DNA of 64,000 nt from Ewingella americana ATCC 33852 (GCF_000735345.1 NZ_JMPJ01000065.1:400296-464295); one strand, 5' to 3'. Numbered from the stretch's first letter, positions 47,255 through 57,684 are shown. The notes: a model not told the origin generated them from the letters alone. Translations and numbers: made by a program.

Positions 47255-48243
47255 GCAACTTCCCGTAACGTAACAAGATCTAACTGTAGACCAATTTCAC
47301 TGCCATCGGCGAGGAGAGAGGCTACAGAACGGTTCAACACATCCACGGAAAGCTCGACATTGTTCGCCAAAACGCGATAACGCACCACGCTTCCCAACAG
47401 GCTGTGATTTAAAATTCGGGCCGAAATGCCCTGTTCAGGTGCACATAATACAATCGATTCAGGGCGAATTGCCACCTGACCGCCGTACTGCTGGCCGGTC
47501 AAAGCGTGCGCCTGTTCGGCTGTCAGCAAGTTATAACTGCCGATGAAACCGGCGGCGAAGGCGTTAACCGGCTCGGTATATAGAGTTTCGGCGTCAGCGT
47601 TTTGCACAATCTGACCTTTGTTCATCAGCACGATTCTGTCGGACATGGTCAGGGCTTCTTCCTGATCATGGGTCACAAAAATGGCCGTCAGGTTCATTTC
47701 GCGCTGAATACGGCGGATCTGCTCGCGCAGGTGTTTACGAATACGGGCATCAAGCGCGGAGAGAGGTTCGTCGAGCAGCAGCAGGCGCGGCTGTGTCACC
47801 AAAGAGCGCGCCAAGGCCACGCGCTGGCACTGCCCGCCCGACAGCTGGTGCGGATAACGCTTGGCGTAATCGTTCATTTCCACCAGCGCCAGCACGTCGC
47901 CAACCCGGCGGTGAATCTCATTCGCCGACAATTTCTGCATCTTGAGGCCGAAAGCCACATTGCCTTCGACAGTCATATTCGGGAATAGCGCGTAGCTCTG
48001 GAAAACCATGCCGATACCGCGCTCTTGCGGGCTGAGCGGCACAATGTCCTGCCCTTGCAAAATAATCTGCCCGCTGTCTACCGAGGTCAGCCCCGCGAGG
48101 CAGCGCAGCAGGGTGGATTTCCCGCAGCCGCTAGGCCCAAGTAAAGTGACGAATTCGCCCTCTTTCGCGCTGAAATCAATGTCGTTGAAAATCTGCGTTT
48201 GGCCGTAATGCTTGTTGAGTTTAGTGACCTGTAAATAGGACAT
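47251..48243 (-). CDS. ABC transporter ATPase, 2-aminoethylphosphonate (PhnT)-like
   Basis: A 330-residue nucleotide-binding subunit of the spermidine/iron/AEP transporter type. Walker A is LLGPSGCGKSTLLRCLAG near 34-51, the signature LSGGQCQRVALARSL near 135, and Walker B LLLLDEPLSALDARIRK. A C-terminal TOBE-like regulatory domain begins near 240 (QYGGQVAIRPESIVL). Synteny with two permeases, a binding protein and a PhnR-like regulator supports a role in phosphonate-type uptake; the exact substrate is not known. Confidence 0.88.
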   Translation of the reverse strand: MSYLQVTKLNKHYGQTQIFNDIDFSAKEGEFVTLLGPSGCGKSTLLRCLAGLTSVDSGQIILQGQDIVPLSPQERGIGMVFQSYALFPNMTVEGNVAFGLKMQKLSANEIHRRVGDVLALVEMNDYAKRYPHQLSGGQCQRVALARSLVTQPRLLLLDEPLSALDARIRKHLREQIRRIQREMNLTAIFVTHDQEEALTMSDRIVLMNKGQIVQNADAETLYTEPVNAFAAGFIGSYNLLTAEQAHALTGQQYGGQVAIRPESIVLCAPEQGISARILNHSLLGSVVRYRVLANNVELSVDVLNRSVASLLADGSEIGLQLDLVTLREVA

Positions 48244-48245
48244 TT

Positions 48246-49031
48246 TCAGCTCTTTTCCTTGTTCAGCACGTTAGCAATCCAAGTGAAAATCAGGACTACC
48301 ACGAAATAGGAGATGACCAATGCGCTGGTGAAGTGGCCGCTGCCATTGCGCATGTTGAACAGATAAACTTGTAGCGTTTCGTAGCGGCTTCCGGCCAACA
48401 GGTTGGCGAAGACGAACTCGCCGATTAAGAAGGAGAACGACAGCAGCACGGCGATCATTCCGCCTTTGCGCAGGTTGGGCAAAACCACCAGCAGCGCGGC
48501 TTTCCACGTGCTGGCGCCCAGCAGGTGCGCGGCGTCCATCAGGTCACGCAGGTTTATCGCCTGCATGTTGTTGGAAATCGCCCGATAGATGAACGGCAAG
48601 GCAATAGTGAAGTAGCAGCCAATCAGGATCCACGGCGTGCCGGTCATGGCCAATGGCCCCGACGAGTAGAGCGACATCAGGCCGACGGACGAGACCACCG
48701 GCGGCACCGCAAACGGTAGCAGGATCAAGATGTTCATTAGCGTGTCGAGCTTAGGGAAATAGTAAGCAATCACAAACATCAGTGGCAGGATCAGCACCAG
48801 CGACAGCAGCAGCGTGCCAAAGCAGATCAGCAGCGAATGGCCCAGTGCAATCAGGAAACGCGGGTCGCTCCACAGCGCCACCATCCATTTCAAGGTGAAA
48901 CCGCTCGGCAAAATAGTCGCGCCCCACTCGCTAACTAAGGCGTAAATCAGCGTCGCGGCCAGCGGCAACAGCAGGATCACCATCAAAATCCAAACAATCA
49001 GGCGGTGGTAAGCCCCTTCAATGCGAGACAT
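48246..49031 (-). CDS. ABC transporter permease (PhnV-like)
   Basis: A 261-residue inner-membrane permease with six predicted helices. The EAA loop is RDLMDAAHLLGASTWKAALLVVLPNLRKGG. The start at 49031 follows GGGAGG at ideal spacing; a longer open frame to 49097 would overlap the other permease by 37 bp and lacks a ribosome site. Its length is close to that of PhnV (about 265). It is 2 bp from the ATPase gene. Confidence 0.87.
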   Translation of the reverse strand: MSRIEGAYHRLIVWILMVILLLPLAATLIYALVSEWGATILPSGFTLKWMVALWSDPRFLIALGHSLLICFGTLLLSLVLILPLMFVIAYYFPKLDTLMNILILLPFAVPPVVSSVGLMSLYSSGPLAMTGTPWILIGCYFTIALPFIYRAISNNMQAINLRDLMDAAHLLGASTWKAALLVVLPNLRKGGMIAVLLSFSFLIGEFVFANLLAGSRYETLQVYLFNMRNGSGHFTSALVISYFVVVLIFTWIANVLNKEKS

Positions 49032-49060
49032 GGCGTCCCTCCCGGCAATCAACCCCATTT

Positions 49061-49900
49061 TTAGCGCACATTCAGATAGCTCCTGCGCAATAACCATTGA
49101 TGAATCAACGTGATAAACACCATCAGCACCACCAGCAACATCGCCAGAGCACTGCCCATATTCGGGTCGAGGGAGATATCACCTGACACCAGCGCGGCAA
49201 TGCGCACCGGCACCACGTTGAAGTTGCCGTTGGTCAGCGCGTAGACCGTGGCATAAGCCCCCAGCGCGTTAGCCAGCAGAATGACGAAAGTGCCCATCAG
49301 CGCCGGGAACATCACCGGCAAGCCGATATGACGCCAGTAGCGCCAGCGCCCCGCGCCGAGCAGCGCGGCGGACTCGCGCCAGTCTTCGCGCAGGGCGTCA
49401 AAGGCCGGATAGAGCAGCAGAACGCCGAGCGGGATTTGGAAATAGGTATAAAGAACAATCAGGCCGTCGCGCGAATAGAGGTTGAAGCTCTCCATCAAAC
49501 CGTATTTCTTCAGCAGCAAAGTCAGGCAGCCGTTCAGACCCAGCAAAATGACAAAAGCAAAGGCCAGCGGCACGCCGGCAAAGTTGCTGGTCATATTGGT
49601 AAACGACATAACAAAGTCATGCAGCTTAGTGCGGCCTAGCTGGCGGAGTGAGTAACTGCTCACCAACGCAATCAACAAACCGAACACGCTCGACCAGATA
49701 GAGATATCCAGCGAGAAGCGCATGGCCTGCAAGTAGAAAGGCGAGGTGAGGATATCGGAGTAGTTGCCGAACCCCCACGCCTCATAGGTGTCGCTGTAAA
49801 AACTACTGACCGCCACCCAAACCAGCGGGGCCAGTTGAAACGCGATAAAAAACACGGCAAACGGCAACATGAATAACGCAGCTATCCACTTGGCTTTCAT
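49061..49900 (-). CDS. ABC transporter permease (PhnU-like)
   Basis: A 279-residue permease with six helices, beginning MKAKWIAALFMLPFAVFFIA. The EAA loop is FDALREDWRESAALLGAGRWRYWRHIGLPVMFPALMGT. It should form the heterodimeric channel with the downstream permease. The ATG at 49900 has GAGGAG five bases upstream; a GTG two codons earlier lies too close to it. It follows the AP-superfamily gene by 25 bp. Confidence 0.88.
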   Translation of the reverse strand: MKAKWIAALFMLPFAVFFIAFQLAPLVWVAVSSFYSDTYEAWGFGNYSDILTSPFYLQAMRFSLDISIWSSVFGLLIALVSSYSLRQLGRTKLHDFVMSFTNMTSNFAGVPLAFAFVILLGLNGCLTLLLKKYGLMESFNLYSRDGLIVLYTYFQIPLGVLLLYPAFDALREDWRESAALLGAGRWRYWRHIGLPVMFPALMGTFVILLANALGAYATVYALTNGNFNVVPVRIAALVSGDISLDPNMGSALAMLLVVLMVFITLIHQWLLRRSYLNVR

Positions 49901-49925
49901 CGGCACTCCTCAAGCAGTGACGGGT

Positions 49926-50723
49926 TTAAGCCAACAAGTCCGCGCAATGCGGTTTGTCGTGGGCAATATTCAGTAGCTGGCACACCGTTCCACAGAGTTC
50001 AGTTTGCAGCGGCGCGGCATCCTGCAAGCTAAAGGCTGAGCCGAAGACAAACAGCGGCACCTGACGCTCTTCCGGCAAGATACCGCCGTGGCTGCGGTCG
50101 TCATTCATGCCGTGGTCGGCAGTGACAATTACCTGGTACCCAGCCGCCAGCCAGTCACCCAAGAAGCGGGAGAGAATGCCGTCAGCGTTGCGCGCCTTGT
50201 TGCGATATTGCGGCGTGGAGAGGCCAAATTTGTGTCCCGCATCGTCGATATTCATCGGGTGAATCAGCAGGAAATCAGGATCATAGCGGCGGCGCAGGCT
50301 TTCTGCGTCGTCGAAAAGATGGGAGTCTGGGTAAGCATCGTCGTAATAAAAATGCCCGTGCTGGATAGTCAGTTTTTCGTCGCTGGTGTGGCGGTCACGC
50401 GGTGGGTCAAACGGCGTCTGGTTATAGAGTTCGCTGACCCAGTGGTAGGCCGCCGCCGCGGTAGTTAAACCGGCGTCACGGGCATAATGGAAAATACTGC
50501 GCTGTGTCGAAAGTCTATCAACATGGTTATGCACGATGCCGCTCTCAACCGGCGTCACGCCGGTGAGAATGCACTCGTACAAAGGCCGTGACAATGAAGG
50601 CAATTCGCATTCCAGTTGATACAAGCGGCCGCGTCCAGCAGCGCACTGTGCCTGTAAATATCCCATTGCATCGCGAGCGACCTGATAATTCAGACCGTCA
50701 AGTACCACTAGAATGCTTTTCAT
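49926..50723 (-). CDS. Alkaline-phosphatase-superfamily hydrolase
   Basis: A compact 265-residue metal-dependent hydrolase of the nucleotide pyrophosphatase/phosphodiesterase and phosphonoacetate hydrolase (PhnA) type. Metal ligands appear in VLDGLNYQ near 8-15, HPMNIDDAGHKFG near 155-167 and VTADHGMNDDRSHGG near 195-210. The nucleophile should lie in PSLSRPLYECILTG near 43-56; Ser is more likely than the usual Thr. There is no signal peptide, so it acts in the cytosol on the imported compound. It sits between the binding-protein gene and the permeases of the importer. It could split a phosphonate or a phosphodiester. Confidence 0.82.
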   Translation of the reverse strand: MKSILVVLDGLNYQVARDAMGYLQAQCAAGRGRLYQLECELPSLSRPLYECILTGVTPVESGIVHNHVDRLSTQRSIFHYARDAGLTTAAAAYHWVSELYNQTPFDPPRDRHTSDEKLTIQHGHFYYDDAYPDSHLFDDAESLRRRYDPDFLLIHPMNIDDAGHKFGLSTPQYRNKARNADGILSRFLGDWLAAGYQVIVTADHGMNDDRSHGGILPEERQVPLFVFGSAFSLQDAAPLQTELCGTVCQLLNIAHDKPHCADLLA

Positions 50724-50784
50724 TGAATCGTTGCCTTGTTGCTGATGTTTTAAAAAGTTAACCGTTTGAAGTGATGAGCTTTTA

Positions 50785-51843
50785 TTATTGCTGCATGTTG
50801 ATCATCACGTTCTCTTGCCACAGGCGCGGCAGAGTTTTCGCGCTCTTATCCCAAGCTTCTGGATCAGCAATTGGGTGAGCATTTTTGTATTCGCTGGCAG
50901 GTAACAGTTTGGCTTTCACGTCGTCTGGCAGAGTGATTTTGTCAGCACGGATTGGACGCGCATAACCACGAGCCAGATTGATTTGACCAGCATCAGAGAA
51001 GATGTATTCGCGCGCCAGTTTTGCGGCGTTCGGGTGTTTAGCGAATTTGTTGATGATGGTGGTGTAGCCAGAAGTGATGGTGCCATCAGATGGGATCAGC
51101 ACGTCAAAACGAGTTTTGTCGATCTGGTCGCGGTAGTTCAGGCCGTTGAAGTCCCACACCACGCCAACCTGCACTTCGCCTTTTTCCAACGAGGCAATGC
51201 TTGGGTCGCTCAGGCCCAGACGGCCCGCTTTGGCCAATTTGCCGAAGAACTCCAGACCCGGTTTGAGGTTCTTCTCGTTACCGCCCATGGCGTAAGTCGC
51301 TGCCAGCACGCCGTTGGCTGCCTGAGCGGCGGTACCGACGTCACCGATAGTCACTTTGTAGTTGCCTTTCAGCAGGTCAGCCCAGCTGTGCGGCTCATCT
51401 TTCACCTGTGACTTATCGATAATAAAAGCGATGGTGCCGGTGTAAGCGAGTGCCCACATACCGTCTTTGTCTTTCGCCCACGCTGGAACATCATTCCAAG
51501 TCGTTGGTTTGTAAGGCTGAGTCACACCCTTTTGCACTGCAACCGGGCCGAATGCTGCACCTACGTCGCCGATGTCCGCGCTGGCGTTATCTTTTTCAGC
51601 GGCGAATTTCGCGATTTCTTGTGCCGAACTCATATCGGTATCGCTATGCTTCAACCCATATTGGCTGCTCAACGCGGCCCAAGTATCTTTCCAGTTTGCC
51701 CAAGAGTCAGGCATCCCGACGCTGTTGACCGTACCCTCGGCCTGTGCGGCTTTGACCAGTTCTGCTGGAGGTTCAGCGGCAAACGCCGATGAAGTAGAAA
51801 GAACCAAGGCGCTGGTTAACACTGAAGCGAACAACTGTTTCAT
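50785..51843 (-). CDS. Periplasmic binding protein, phosphonate-type (PhnS-like)
   Basis: A 352-residue extracellular solute-binding protein. The signal peptide begins MKQLFASVLTSALVLSTSSA with cleavage after AFA. The fold is a type-II two-lobe binder of the iron/AEP family. The start at 51843 gives this signal peptide and has CGGAGC upstream; an open extension to 51900 is not needed. It is the first gene of the operon, with the palindromic operator in its leader. Confidence 0.88.
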   Translation of the reverse strand: MKQLFASVLTSALVLSTSSAFAAEPPAELVKAAQAEGTVNSVGMPDSWANWKDTWAALSSQYGLKHSDTDMSSAQEIAKFAAEKDNASADIGDVGAAFGPVAVQKGVTQPYKPTTWNDVPAWAKDKDGMWALAYTGTIAFIIDKSQVKDEPHSWADLLKGNYKVTIGDVGTAAQAANGVLAATYAMGGNEKNLKPGLEFFGKLAKAGRLGLSDPSIASLEKGEVQVGVVWDFNGLNYRDQIDKTRFDVLIPSDGTITSGYTTIINKFAKHPNAAKLAREYIFSDAGQINLARGYARPIRADKITLPDDVKAKLLPASEYKNAHPIADPEAWDKSAKTLPRLWQENVMINMQQ

Positions 51844-51874
51844 AACGGATGCTCCGGATGGTAGTGTGTGTGAG

Positions 51875-51892
51875 TGCTGGTCTAGTCCAGCA
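51875..51892. promoter_or_regulatory. Palindromic operator, likely for the PhnR-like GntR regulator
   Basis: TGCTGGTCTAGTCCAGCA has perfect 6-bp arms. Its core GTCTAGTC matches 7 of 8 bases of the HutC-subfamily operator GTMTAKAC. It is in the leader of the binding-protein gene. Further TGCTGG/CCAGCA half-motifs lie at about 51944 and 52006 in the divergent region. Confidence 0.55.
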
Positions 51893-52029
51893 AGAACCAA
51901 GCCAATCTAACGATCAATTGTGATAATTATATTACAGTGCGAAAAACCAGCATTTTTAAGGCGCAAGCTGTTAACAAGCGCACAATAATTCAGCACTGAT
52001 TCGCCGTGCTGGTGCAAAAACGCACTTAA

Positions 52030-52755
52030 ATGAGGCCTGTTGCAATGAGTGAACCGCTTACCACCGTGGCTGCGATCTGTCTGAGATTGAGTGAAAACAT
52101 CGCGTCCGGCCTATTCGCGGCGGAGGGCCGCCTGCCCTCGGAACGCCAGTTAAGTGAACAATTTGCAACGACCCGCATCACCCTACGCGAGGCACTGAGC
52201 CAGCTCGAAGGTCAGGGTTTGATCTACCGTCAGGTACGGCGCGGCTGGTTTGTTTCTCCGCCACGGATTGTTTATAACCCGTTGCAGCGCAGCCATTTCC
52301 ACGCCATGGCAAGAGAGCAAGGGCGCAGTGCGAAAACCGAAGTGATTGATGCCAAAGAGTTAATTGCCTGCGACGCGGTATGCGCGAAGCTGTCATTGCC
52401 GAAGGATAGCGCGGTGTATTGCATTCGCCGCCTGCGCTACATTGATGGTCGCCCGGTGCTGTATGTCGAGCACTACCTTAATCCGAAGTATTTCCCGCAG
52501 ATTTTAAGTGTCGACTTAACCCAGTCGCTGACTGACCTTTATTCATCAAAGTATGGGATGAGCTATGGGCGAGTACGCTTCGATATGCTCCCCACTCGCC
52601 TGCCGGAAGATGCTTCTTCAGCCTTAAAAGTCGCCCCCGGTAGCCCGGCGCTGTTTATCACCCGAACCAACCGCGATCAGCACGACCGGGTGATTGATTG
52701 TGACTTGGAGTATTGGCGGTATGACGCGTTACATATTGATGTGGAAGTGAATTAA
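52030..52755 (+). CDS. phnR: GntR-family (HutC/UTRA) regulator, PhnR-like
   Basis: A 241-residue regulator. The winged HTH (about 15-80) contains LPSERQLSEQFATTRITLREALSQLE, and the UTRA ligand domain contains RLRYIDGRPVLYVEHYLNP and DCDLEYWRYDALHIDVE at its end. It is closely related in layout to Salmonella PhnR, which controls 2-aminoethylphosphonate uptake. It is divergent from the transport operon and probably represses it until the compound is present. Two ATG starts (52030 and 52045) are possible; GAGG favours the second weakly. Confidence 0.8.
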   Translation: MRPVAMSEPLTTVAAICLRLSENIASGLFAAEGRLPSERQLSEQFATTRITLREALSQLEGQGLIYRQVRRGWFVSPPRIVYNPLQRSHFHAMAREQGRSAKTEVIDAKELIACDAVCAKLSLPKDSAVYCIRRLRYIDGRPVLYVEHYLNPKYFPQILSVDLTQSLTDLYSSKYGMSYGRVRFDMLPTRLPEDASSALKVAPGSPALFITRTNRDQHDRVIDCDLEYWRYDALHIDVEVN

Positions 52756-52765
52756 GGCAGAAGCA

Positions 52766-52811
52766 AAATCCGCTCCAGAAGCTTACTCAAGTAAGCGACT
52801 AGGGCGGATTT
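52766..52811. terminator. Hairpin between convergent phnR-like gene and metH
   Basis: An outer stem AAATCCGC (52766-52773) with GCGGATTT (52804-52811) encloses an inner stem GCTTACT (52781-52787) with AGTAAGC (52790-52796). The T run is short. It lies between the two converging stops. Confidence 0.5.
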
Positions 52812-52863
52812 CGGCAGCCAACCAGAGTCAGTTCAAAGGTTGGCGGGTGCTTAAAGCAAGAAA

Positions 52864-55800
52864 TCAGTCGGCGTCGTAGCCAAGGTTTGGTGCTAACCAA
52901 CGCTCAACTTCGGCAATCGGCATGTTTTTGCGCGCCGCGTAGTCTTCCACCTGATCCCGCTGTATCTGGGCTACGGCGAAATACTTACTTTCAGGATGGC
53001 TGAAGTACCAACCTGAAACCGCCGCCCCCGGCCACATAGCGAAGGACTCTGTCAGTTGCATGCCGGTGTTGGTTTCCACATCCAGCAGTTTCCAGATCTC
53101 ACCTTTCTCGGTGTGCTCAGGGCAAGCCGGGTATCCCGGCGCAGGGCGAATGCCTTGGTAGTTTTCACGAATCAGCTCTTCGTTGCTCAAGCTCTCGCTC
53201 GGCGCAAAGCCCCAATAGACTTTACGCACCCGCTCATGCAGATACTCGGCAAAAGCCTCTGCCAGACGGTCTGCTAAAGCCTTCACCATGATTTTGTTGT
53301 AGTCATCGTGCTGGTTGTCATAAGCCTCGGCCAATGCATCCTCTTCAAGGCCGCCGGTCACGGCAAAGGCTCCCATATAGTCTTTTTTGCCACTGGATTT
53401 TGGTGCTACAAAGTCGGCCAAGCAGTAGTTGGCAAAATCGGTTTTCTCCGTTTGCTGGCGCAGATGGTGGCTGACCACCAGCACCTCTTGGCGGCGCTCA
53501 TCGCTGTAGATTTCGATATCGTCGCCCACGCGGTTAGCCGGGAACAGCCCAACCACGCCACGCGGATTCAGCAACTTCTCGTTCGAGAGCTTATCGAGCA
53601 GGTCATTGGCGTCTTTGAATAGGCGCTTGGCCTCTTCGCCCACCACTTCATCTTCCAGAATGCGCGGATACTTACCCGCCAGCGCCCACGTCATGAAGAA
53701 AGGTGTCCAGTCGATGTAGTTGCGCAGCGTTTCGATGCTGGCTTCCACCTTCTGCACACCAAGACGATGGGCAACTGGCGGGGTATAGCTTTCCCAATCA
53801 ATGACCGTGGCGTTTTCACGCGCAGTTTCAAGGCTGACAGGCGGAGTACGCGGCTTTTTACGACCGTGCTGAATACGCACGGTTTCATACTCTTTACGGG
53901 TACGGGCAACAAACTCATCACGCTGCGAGTTGGAAAGCAGCGCTGAGACGACCCCCACCGAGCGCGAGGCATTCTGTACATACGTCGTCGGACCGCTGTA
54001 GTTCTGCTCAATTTTCACCGCAGTATGGGCTTTCGAGGTCGTTGCGCCGCCAATTAGCAGAGGAATGGTAAAACCACGGCGCTCCATCTCTTTGGCAACG
54101 TTGACCATCTCATCCAGCGAAGGAGTGATAAGCCCTGACAACCCGATGATATCGACATTCTCTTCAATGGCCGTTTTGAGGATTTTGTCGGTCGGCACCA
54201 TCACGCCCAAGTCGATGATTTCATAGTTATTACACTGTAAAACCACGCCAACGATGTTTTTACCAATGTCATGGACGTCACCCTTCACCGTCGCCAGCAG
54301 GATTTTCCCGTTGGTCTGGCCCTTCTCTTTGCTGGCTTCAATATAAGGCTCAAGATAGGCCACCGCCTGCTTCATGACGCGGGCAGATTTCACCACCTGC
54401 GGCAGGAACATCTTGCCCTCGCCAAACAGGTCGCCGACCACGTTCATGCCGTCCATCAGCGGGCCTTCGATCACTTCTATTGGGCGGGCTGACAGCTGGC
54501 GCGCCTCTTCGGTATCGACTTCGATAAATTCCGTAATGCCTTTTACCAGCGAGTATTCCAGACGTTTACGCACTTCCCAACTGCGCCACTCGGCCTGTTG
54601 CTTATTGACTTCGCCGTCGTCTTTATTGCCACGGTATTTTTCCGCCAGATCCAGCAGGCGCTCTGTGCCGTCATCGAGGCGATTGAGGATCACATCTTCA
54701 ACCGCATCACGTAATTCGGCGGAAAGATCGTCGTAGATCGCCAACTGCCCGGCGTTGACGATCCCCATGTCCATACCGTTGCGGATCGCGTGATACAGGA
54801 ACACCGCGTGGATCGCTTCACGCACTGGCTCATTGCCTCGGAATGAGAAGGAGACGTTGGACACGCCGCCGGAGATCATGGCATGAGGCAGCTGCTCTTT
54901 GATGTCCGCGCAGGCTTCGATGAAGTCCACGGCGTAGTTGTTATGCTCTTCAATACCTGTCGCCACGGCGAAGATATTCGGGTCGAAAATAATGTCTTCC
55001 GGCGGAAAACCGACTTCTTCGGTCAACAGCTTATAGGCGCGGCGACAGATCTCGATCTTGCGTGCGCGGGTATCAGCCTGCCCCACTTCGTCAAAGGCCA
55101 TCACCACCATCGCGGCACCATAGCGGCGCACTTTACGCGCATGATTCAGGAAGGCTTCTTCGCCCTCTTTCATCGAAATGGAGTTAACGATGCCCTTACC
55201 CTGAATACATTTCAGTCCCTTTTCAATGACGTCCCACTTGGAAGAGTCAATCATGATTGGCACGCGGGCAATGTCTGGCTCACCGGCAATCAGATTGAGG
55301 AAACACACCATGGCGGCTTCGGCATCCAACATGCCTTCGTCCATGTTGATATCAATGATCTGCGCGCCGCTTTCCACCTGCTGGAGAGCAACCTCCAGAG
55401 CTTCGTTATATTTCTCTTCTTTAATCAGTCGCTTAAAACGTGCCGAGCCGGTAACGTTGGTTCTTTCCCCAACGTTCACAAACAGGGTTTGAGCATCAAT
55501 GGTCAGTGGCTCAAGCCCGGCAAGACGGCAAGCGACCGGAATGTCAGGCAACTGACGCGGCGGCACGCCTTCCACTACTTTGGCTATCGCCGCAATGTGC
55601 TCAGGGGTGGTACCGCAGCAACCGCCGACGATATTCAAGAAGCCAGAACGCGCCCATTCGCCGATATGCTCCGCCATCTCTTTGGCGCCGAGATCGTATT
55701 CACCAAAAGCATTGGGCAAGCCGGCATTAGGGTGAGCCGTGACATAACACTCTGAAATTCTGGACAACTCGGCCACATACTGGCGTAACTCATCAGGGCC

Positions 55801-56547
55801 AAGGGCGCAGTTCAGGCCAAAGGTCAGCGGTTTAACGTGACGCAGAGAGTTATAGAAAGCTTCGGTGGTTTGCCCAGAGAGCGTGCGGCCCGAAGCATCG
55901 GTAATGGTGCCGGAGATCATCACCGGCAGCATCACGCCCATCGCTTCGAACTCCGTTTCCACGGCAAAGGTCGCGGCTTTGGCGTTCAAGGTATCGAACA
56001 CGGTTTCGATCATGATCAGGTCGGCACCGCCTTCGATCAAGGCACGAGTCGACTCGCGGTAGGCGGCCACCAGCTGATCAAAGGTGACATTACGAAAAGC
56101 GGGATCGTTAACATCAGGTGAGATTGACGCCGTTCGGTTGGTCGGTCCGAGTACGCCAGCGACGTATCGCGGCTTTTCAGGCGTGCGCGCCGTCCATTCA
56201 TCGGCACAGATTCGCGCTAAACGGGCAGCTTCATAGTTAATTTCAGCAGATAGCGACTCCATGTGGTAGTCGGCCATAGCGATGGTAGTCGAGTTGAAGG
56301 TGTTGGTTTCGAGAATGTCAGCGCCAGCCTCAAGATAGGCGTAATGAATGGCCGTGATCACCTCAGGTTTGGTCAGCACCAGCAGATCGTTATTCCCTTT
56401 GAGATCGCTTTCCCAATTGGCAAAACGCTCGCCGCGATAATCCGCTTCTTCCAGACGATAACTTTGGATCATCGTCCCCATGCCGCCGTCCAGTACCATA
56501 ATCCGCTGCGCTAACTGGTTGCGTAGTGCCTCAACTTGATTCGCCAC
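52864..56547 (-). CDS. metH: Cobalamin-dependent methionine synthase
   Basis: MetH transfers a methyl group from methyltetrahydrofolate to homocysteine using cobalamin. A GTG start at 56547 gives 1227 residues, the E. coli length, with GAGGTGAGA just upstream; the ATG 12 codons earlier has no support. The homocysteine domain (1-350) has the zinc cysteines NCALG and GGCCGTT. The folate domain follows, then the cobalamin domain with [10 protein letters not shown] carrying the axial His near 759. The reactivation domain has [12 protein letters not shown] near 1134. It stands alone between two regulators. Confidence 0.97.
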   Translation of the reverse strand: MANQVEALRNQLAQRIMVLDGGMGTMIQSYRLEEADYRGERFANWESDLKGNNDLLVLTKPEVITAIHYAYLEAGADILETNTFNSTTIAMADYHMESLSAEINYEAARLARICADEWTARTPEKPRYVAGVLGPTNRTASISPDVNDPAFRNVTFDQLVAAYRESTRALIEGGADLIMIETVFDTLNAKAATFAVETEFEAMGVMLPVMISGTITDASGRTLSGQTTEAFYNSLRHVKPLTFGLNCALGPDELRQYVAELSRISECYVTAHPNAGLPNAFGEYDLGAKEMAEHIGEWARSGFLNIVGGCCGTTPEHIAAIAKVVEGVPPRQLPDIPVACRLAGLEPLTIDAQTLFVNVGERTNVTGSARFKRLIKEEKYNEALEVALQQVESGAQIIDINMDEGMLDAEAAMVCFLNLIAGEPDIARVPIMIDSSKWDVIEKGLKCIQGKGIVNSISMKEGEEAFLNHARKVRRYGAAMVVMAFDEVGQADTRARKIEICRRAYKLLTEEVGFPPEDIIFDPNIFAVATGIEEHNNYAVDFIEACADIKEQLPHAMISGGVSNVSFSFRGNEPVREAIHAVFLYHAIRNGMDMGIVNAGQLAIYDDLSAELRDAVEDVILNRLDDGTERLLDLAEKYRGNKDDGEVNKQQAEWRSWEVRKRLEYSLVKGITEFIEVDTEEARQLSARPIEVIEGPLMDGMNVVGDLFGEGKMFLPQVVKSARVMKQAVAYLEPYIEASKEKGQTNGKILLATVKGDVHDIGKNIVGVVLQCNNYEIIDLGVMVPTDKILKTAIEENVDIIGLSGLITPSLDEMVNVAKEMERRGFTIPLLIGGATTSKAHTAVKIEQNYSGPTTYVQNASRSVGVVSALLSNSQRDEFVARTRKEYETVRIQHGRKKPRTPPVSLETARENATVIDWESYTPPVAHRLGVQKVEASIETLRNYIDWTPFFMTWALAGKYPRILEDEVVGEEAKRLFKDANDLLDKLSNEKLLNPRGVVGLFPANRVGDDIEIYSDERRQEVLVVSHHLRQQTEKTDFANYCLADFVAPKSSGKKDYMGAFAVTGGLEEDALAEAYDNQHDDYNKIMVKALADRLAEAFAEYLHERVRKVYWGFAPSESLSNEELIRENYQGIRPAPGYPACPEHTEKGEIWKLLDVETNTGMQLTESFAMWPGAAVSGWYFSHPESKYFAVAQIQRDQVEDYAARKNMPIAEVERWLAPNLGYDAD

Positions 56548-56811
56548 TCTCACCTCAATCACCTGTCGTTCACCACCGGCCAAACCCTTAGCAATCGCCG
56601 GAAATCATGAAAAGCATCCTAGCATACCTTCCAAGGGCCAAAGCTCAGGAGTTGGTGAGACTTTTTCAATTTAGGAATGCATCTCGCAAGCCCAATGCAA
56701 CACATCGGATGAGCGGAAATGCAGGTTGCGATCCATACTGTAAAAACGAAAATGAATTCCAAAATAACTTTTATTCCTCGCTAATTAGCGCATCTTACAA
56801 GGAAAAGGCCC

Positions 56812-57654
56812 ATGGCAACGCCAGTGACCACCTCGGCCAAACGAGTGAAAAAAACCAAAGCCGCTGCCGCATCGGGCAGCGCCGCCACCGGACAAGTGCA
56901 GTCGCTAACCCGTGGCCTAAAATTATTGGAATATATCGCTGAAGCTCAGGGCAGCGTGGCGCTGACAGATTTAGCCCAGCAGGCAGGGTTACCTAACTCA
57001 ACGACCCACCGATTGCTGACCACCATGCAGCAGCAGGGCTTTGTTCGTCAGGTGGGCGATTTAGGGCTGTGGACGATTGGCTCCCACGCGTTTGTGGTCG
57101 GCAGCAGCTTCCTGCAAAGCCGCAATTTCCTGGCCATGGTCCATCCGATGCTGCGTCGGTTAATGGAGGAGTCAGGCGAGACGGTGAATCTGGCGGTGCT
57201 GGATCACAGCGACTATCAGGCGATTATTATCGATCAGGTGCAGTGCAACGCGCTGATGAGGATGTCGGCGCCTATCGGCGGTAAACTGCCAATGCACGCC
57301 TCGGGGGCGGGTAAAGCTTTCCTCTCGACCTTGCCTGAGGACAGACTGGTTAAGCTGCTGCATAAAATCGGCCTGCACAGCTATACGCCACTGACTCGCA
57401 CTTCTCCTGCCAATTTAAAACAGGAGCTAGCCGATACCCGAAAACGCGGCTATGCCTTTGATGATGAAGAACATGCGCTCGGGCTGCGCTGTGTAGCGAC
57501 CTGCATTTATGACGAGCATAACGACGCCTATGCCGCCATTTCGATTTCAGGGCCGATATCGCGTATTACTGACGACCGCGTGACTGAGCTGGGGGCGCTG
57601 GTAATTCACGCCGCCAAAGAGATCACTCAGGCTTACGGCGGCGGGAAGCATTAA
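56812..57654 (+). CDS. iclR: Glyoxylate shunt repressor IclR
   Basis: A 280-residue repressor of aceBAK. The N-terminal winged HTH (about 30-90) contains SLTRGLKLLEYIAEAQGSVAL and LPNSTTHRLLTTM. The effector domain contains GKLPMHASGAGKAFLS and the Cys in LGLRCVATCIYDE; glyoxylate and pyruvate bind there in E. coli. It converges on aceK, as in E. coli. The Ala/Lys-rich first 28 residues are low-complexity. The 264 bp to metH hold no gene. Confidence 0.96.
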   Translation: MATPVTTSAKRVKKTKAAAASGSAATGQVQSLTRGLKLLEYIAEAQGSVALTDLAQQAGLPNSTTHRLLTTMQQQGFVRQVGDLGLWTIGSHAFVVGSSFLQSRNFLAMVHPMLRRLMEESGETVNLAVLDHSDYQAIIIDQVQCNALMRMSAPIGGKLPMHASGAGKAFLSTLPEDRLVKLLHKIGLHSYTPLTRTSPANLKQELADTRKRGYAFDDEEHALGLRCVATCIYDEHNDAYAAISISGPISRITDDRVTELGALVIHAAKEITQAYGGGKH

Positions 57655-57684
57655 TTCGCAACCTGCTTTTATAGAGGGGAGAAG

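Noticed and set aside
54883-55755. 290-codon plus-strand ORF opposite metH
   Set aside because: Antisense shadow of a well-conserved gene.
56607-56942. 111-codon ORF upstream of iclR
   Set aside because: Overlaps the iclR start in another frame, atypical composition and no homology recognised.
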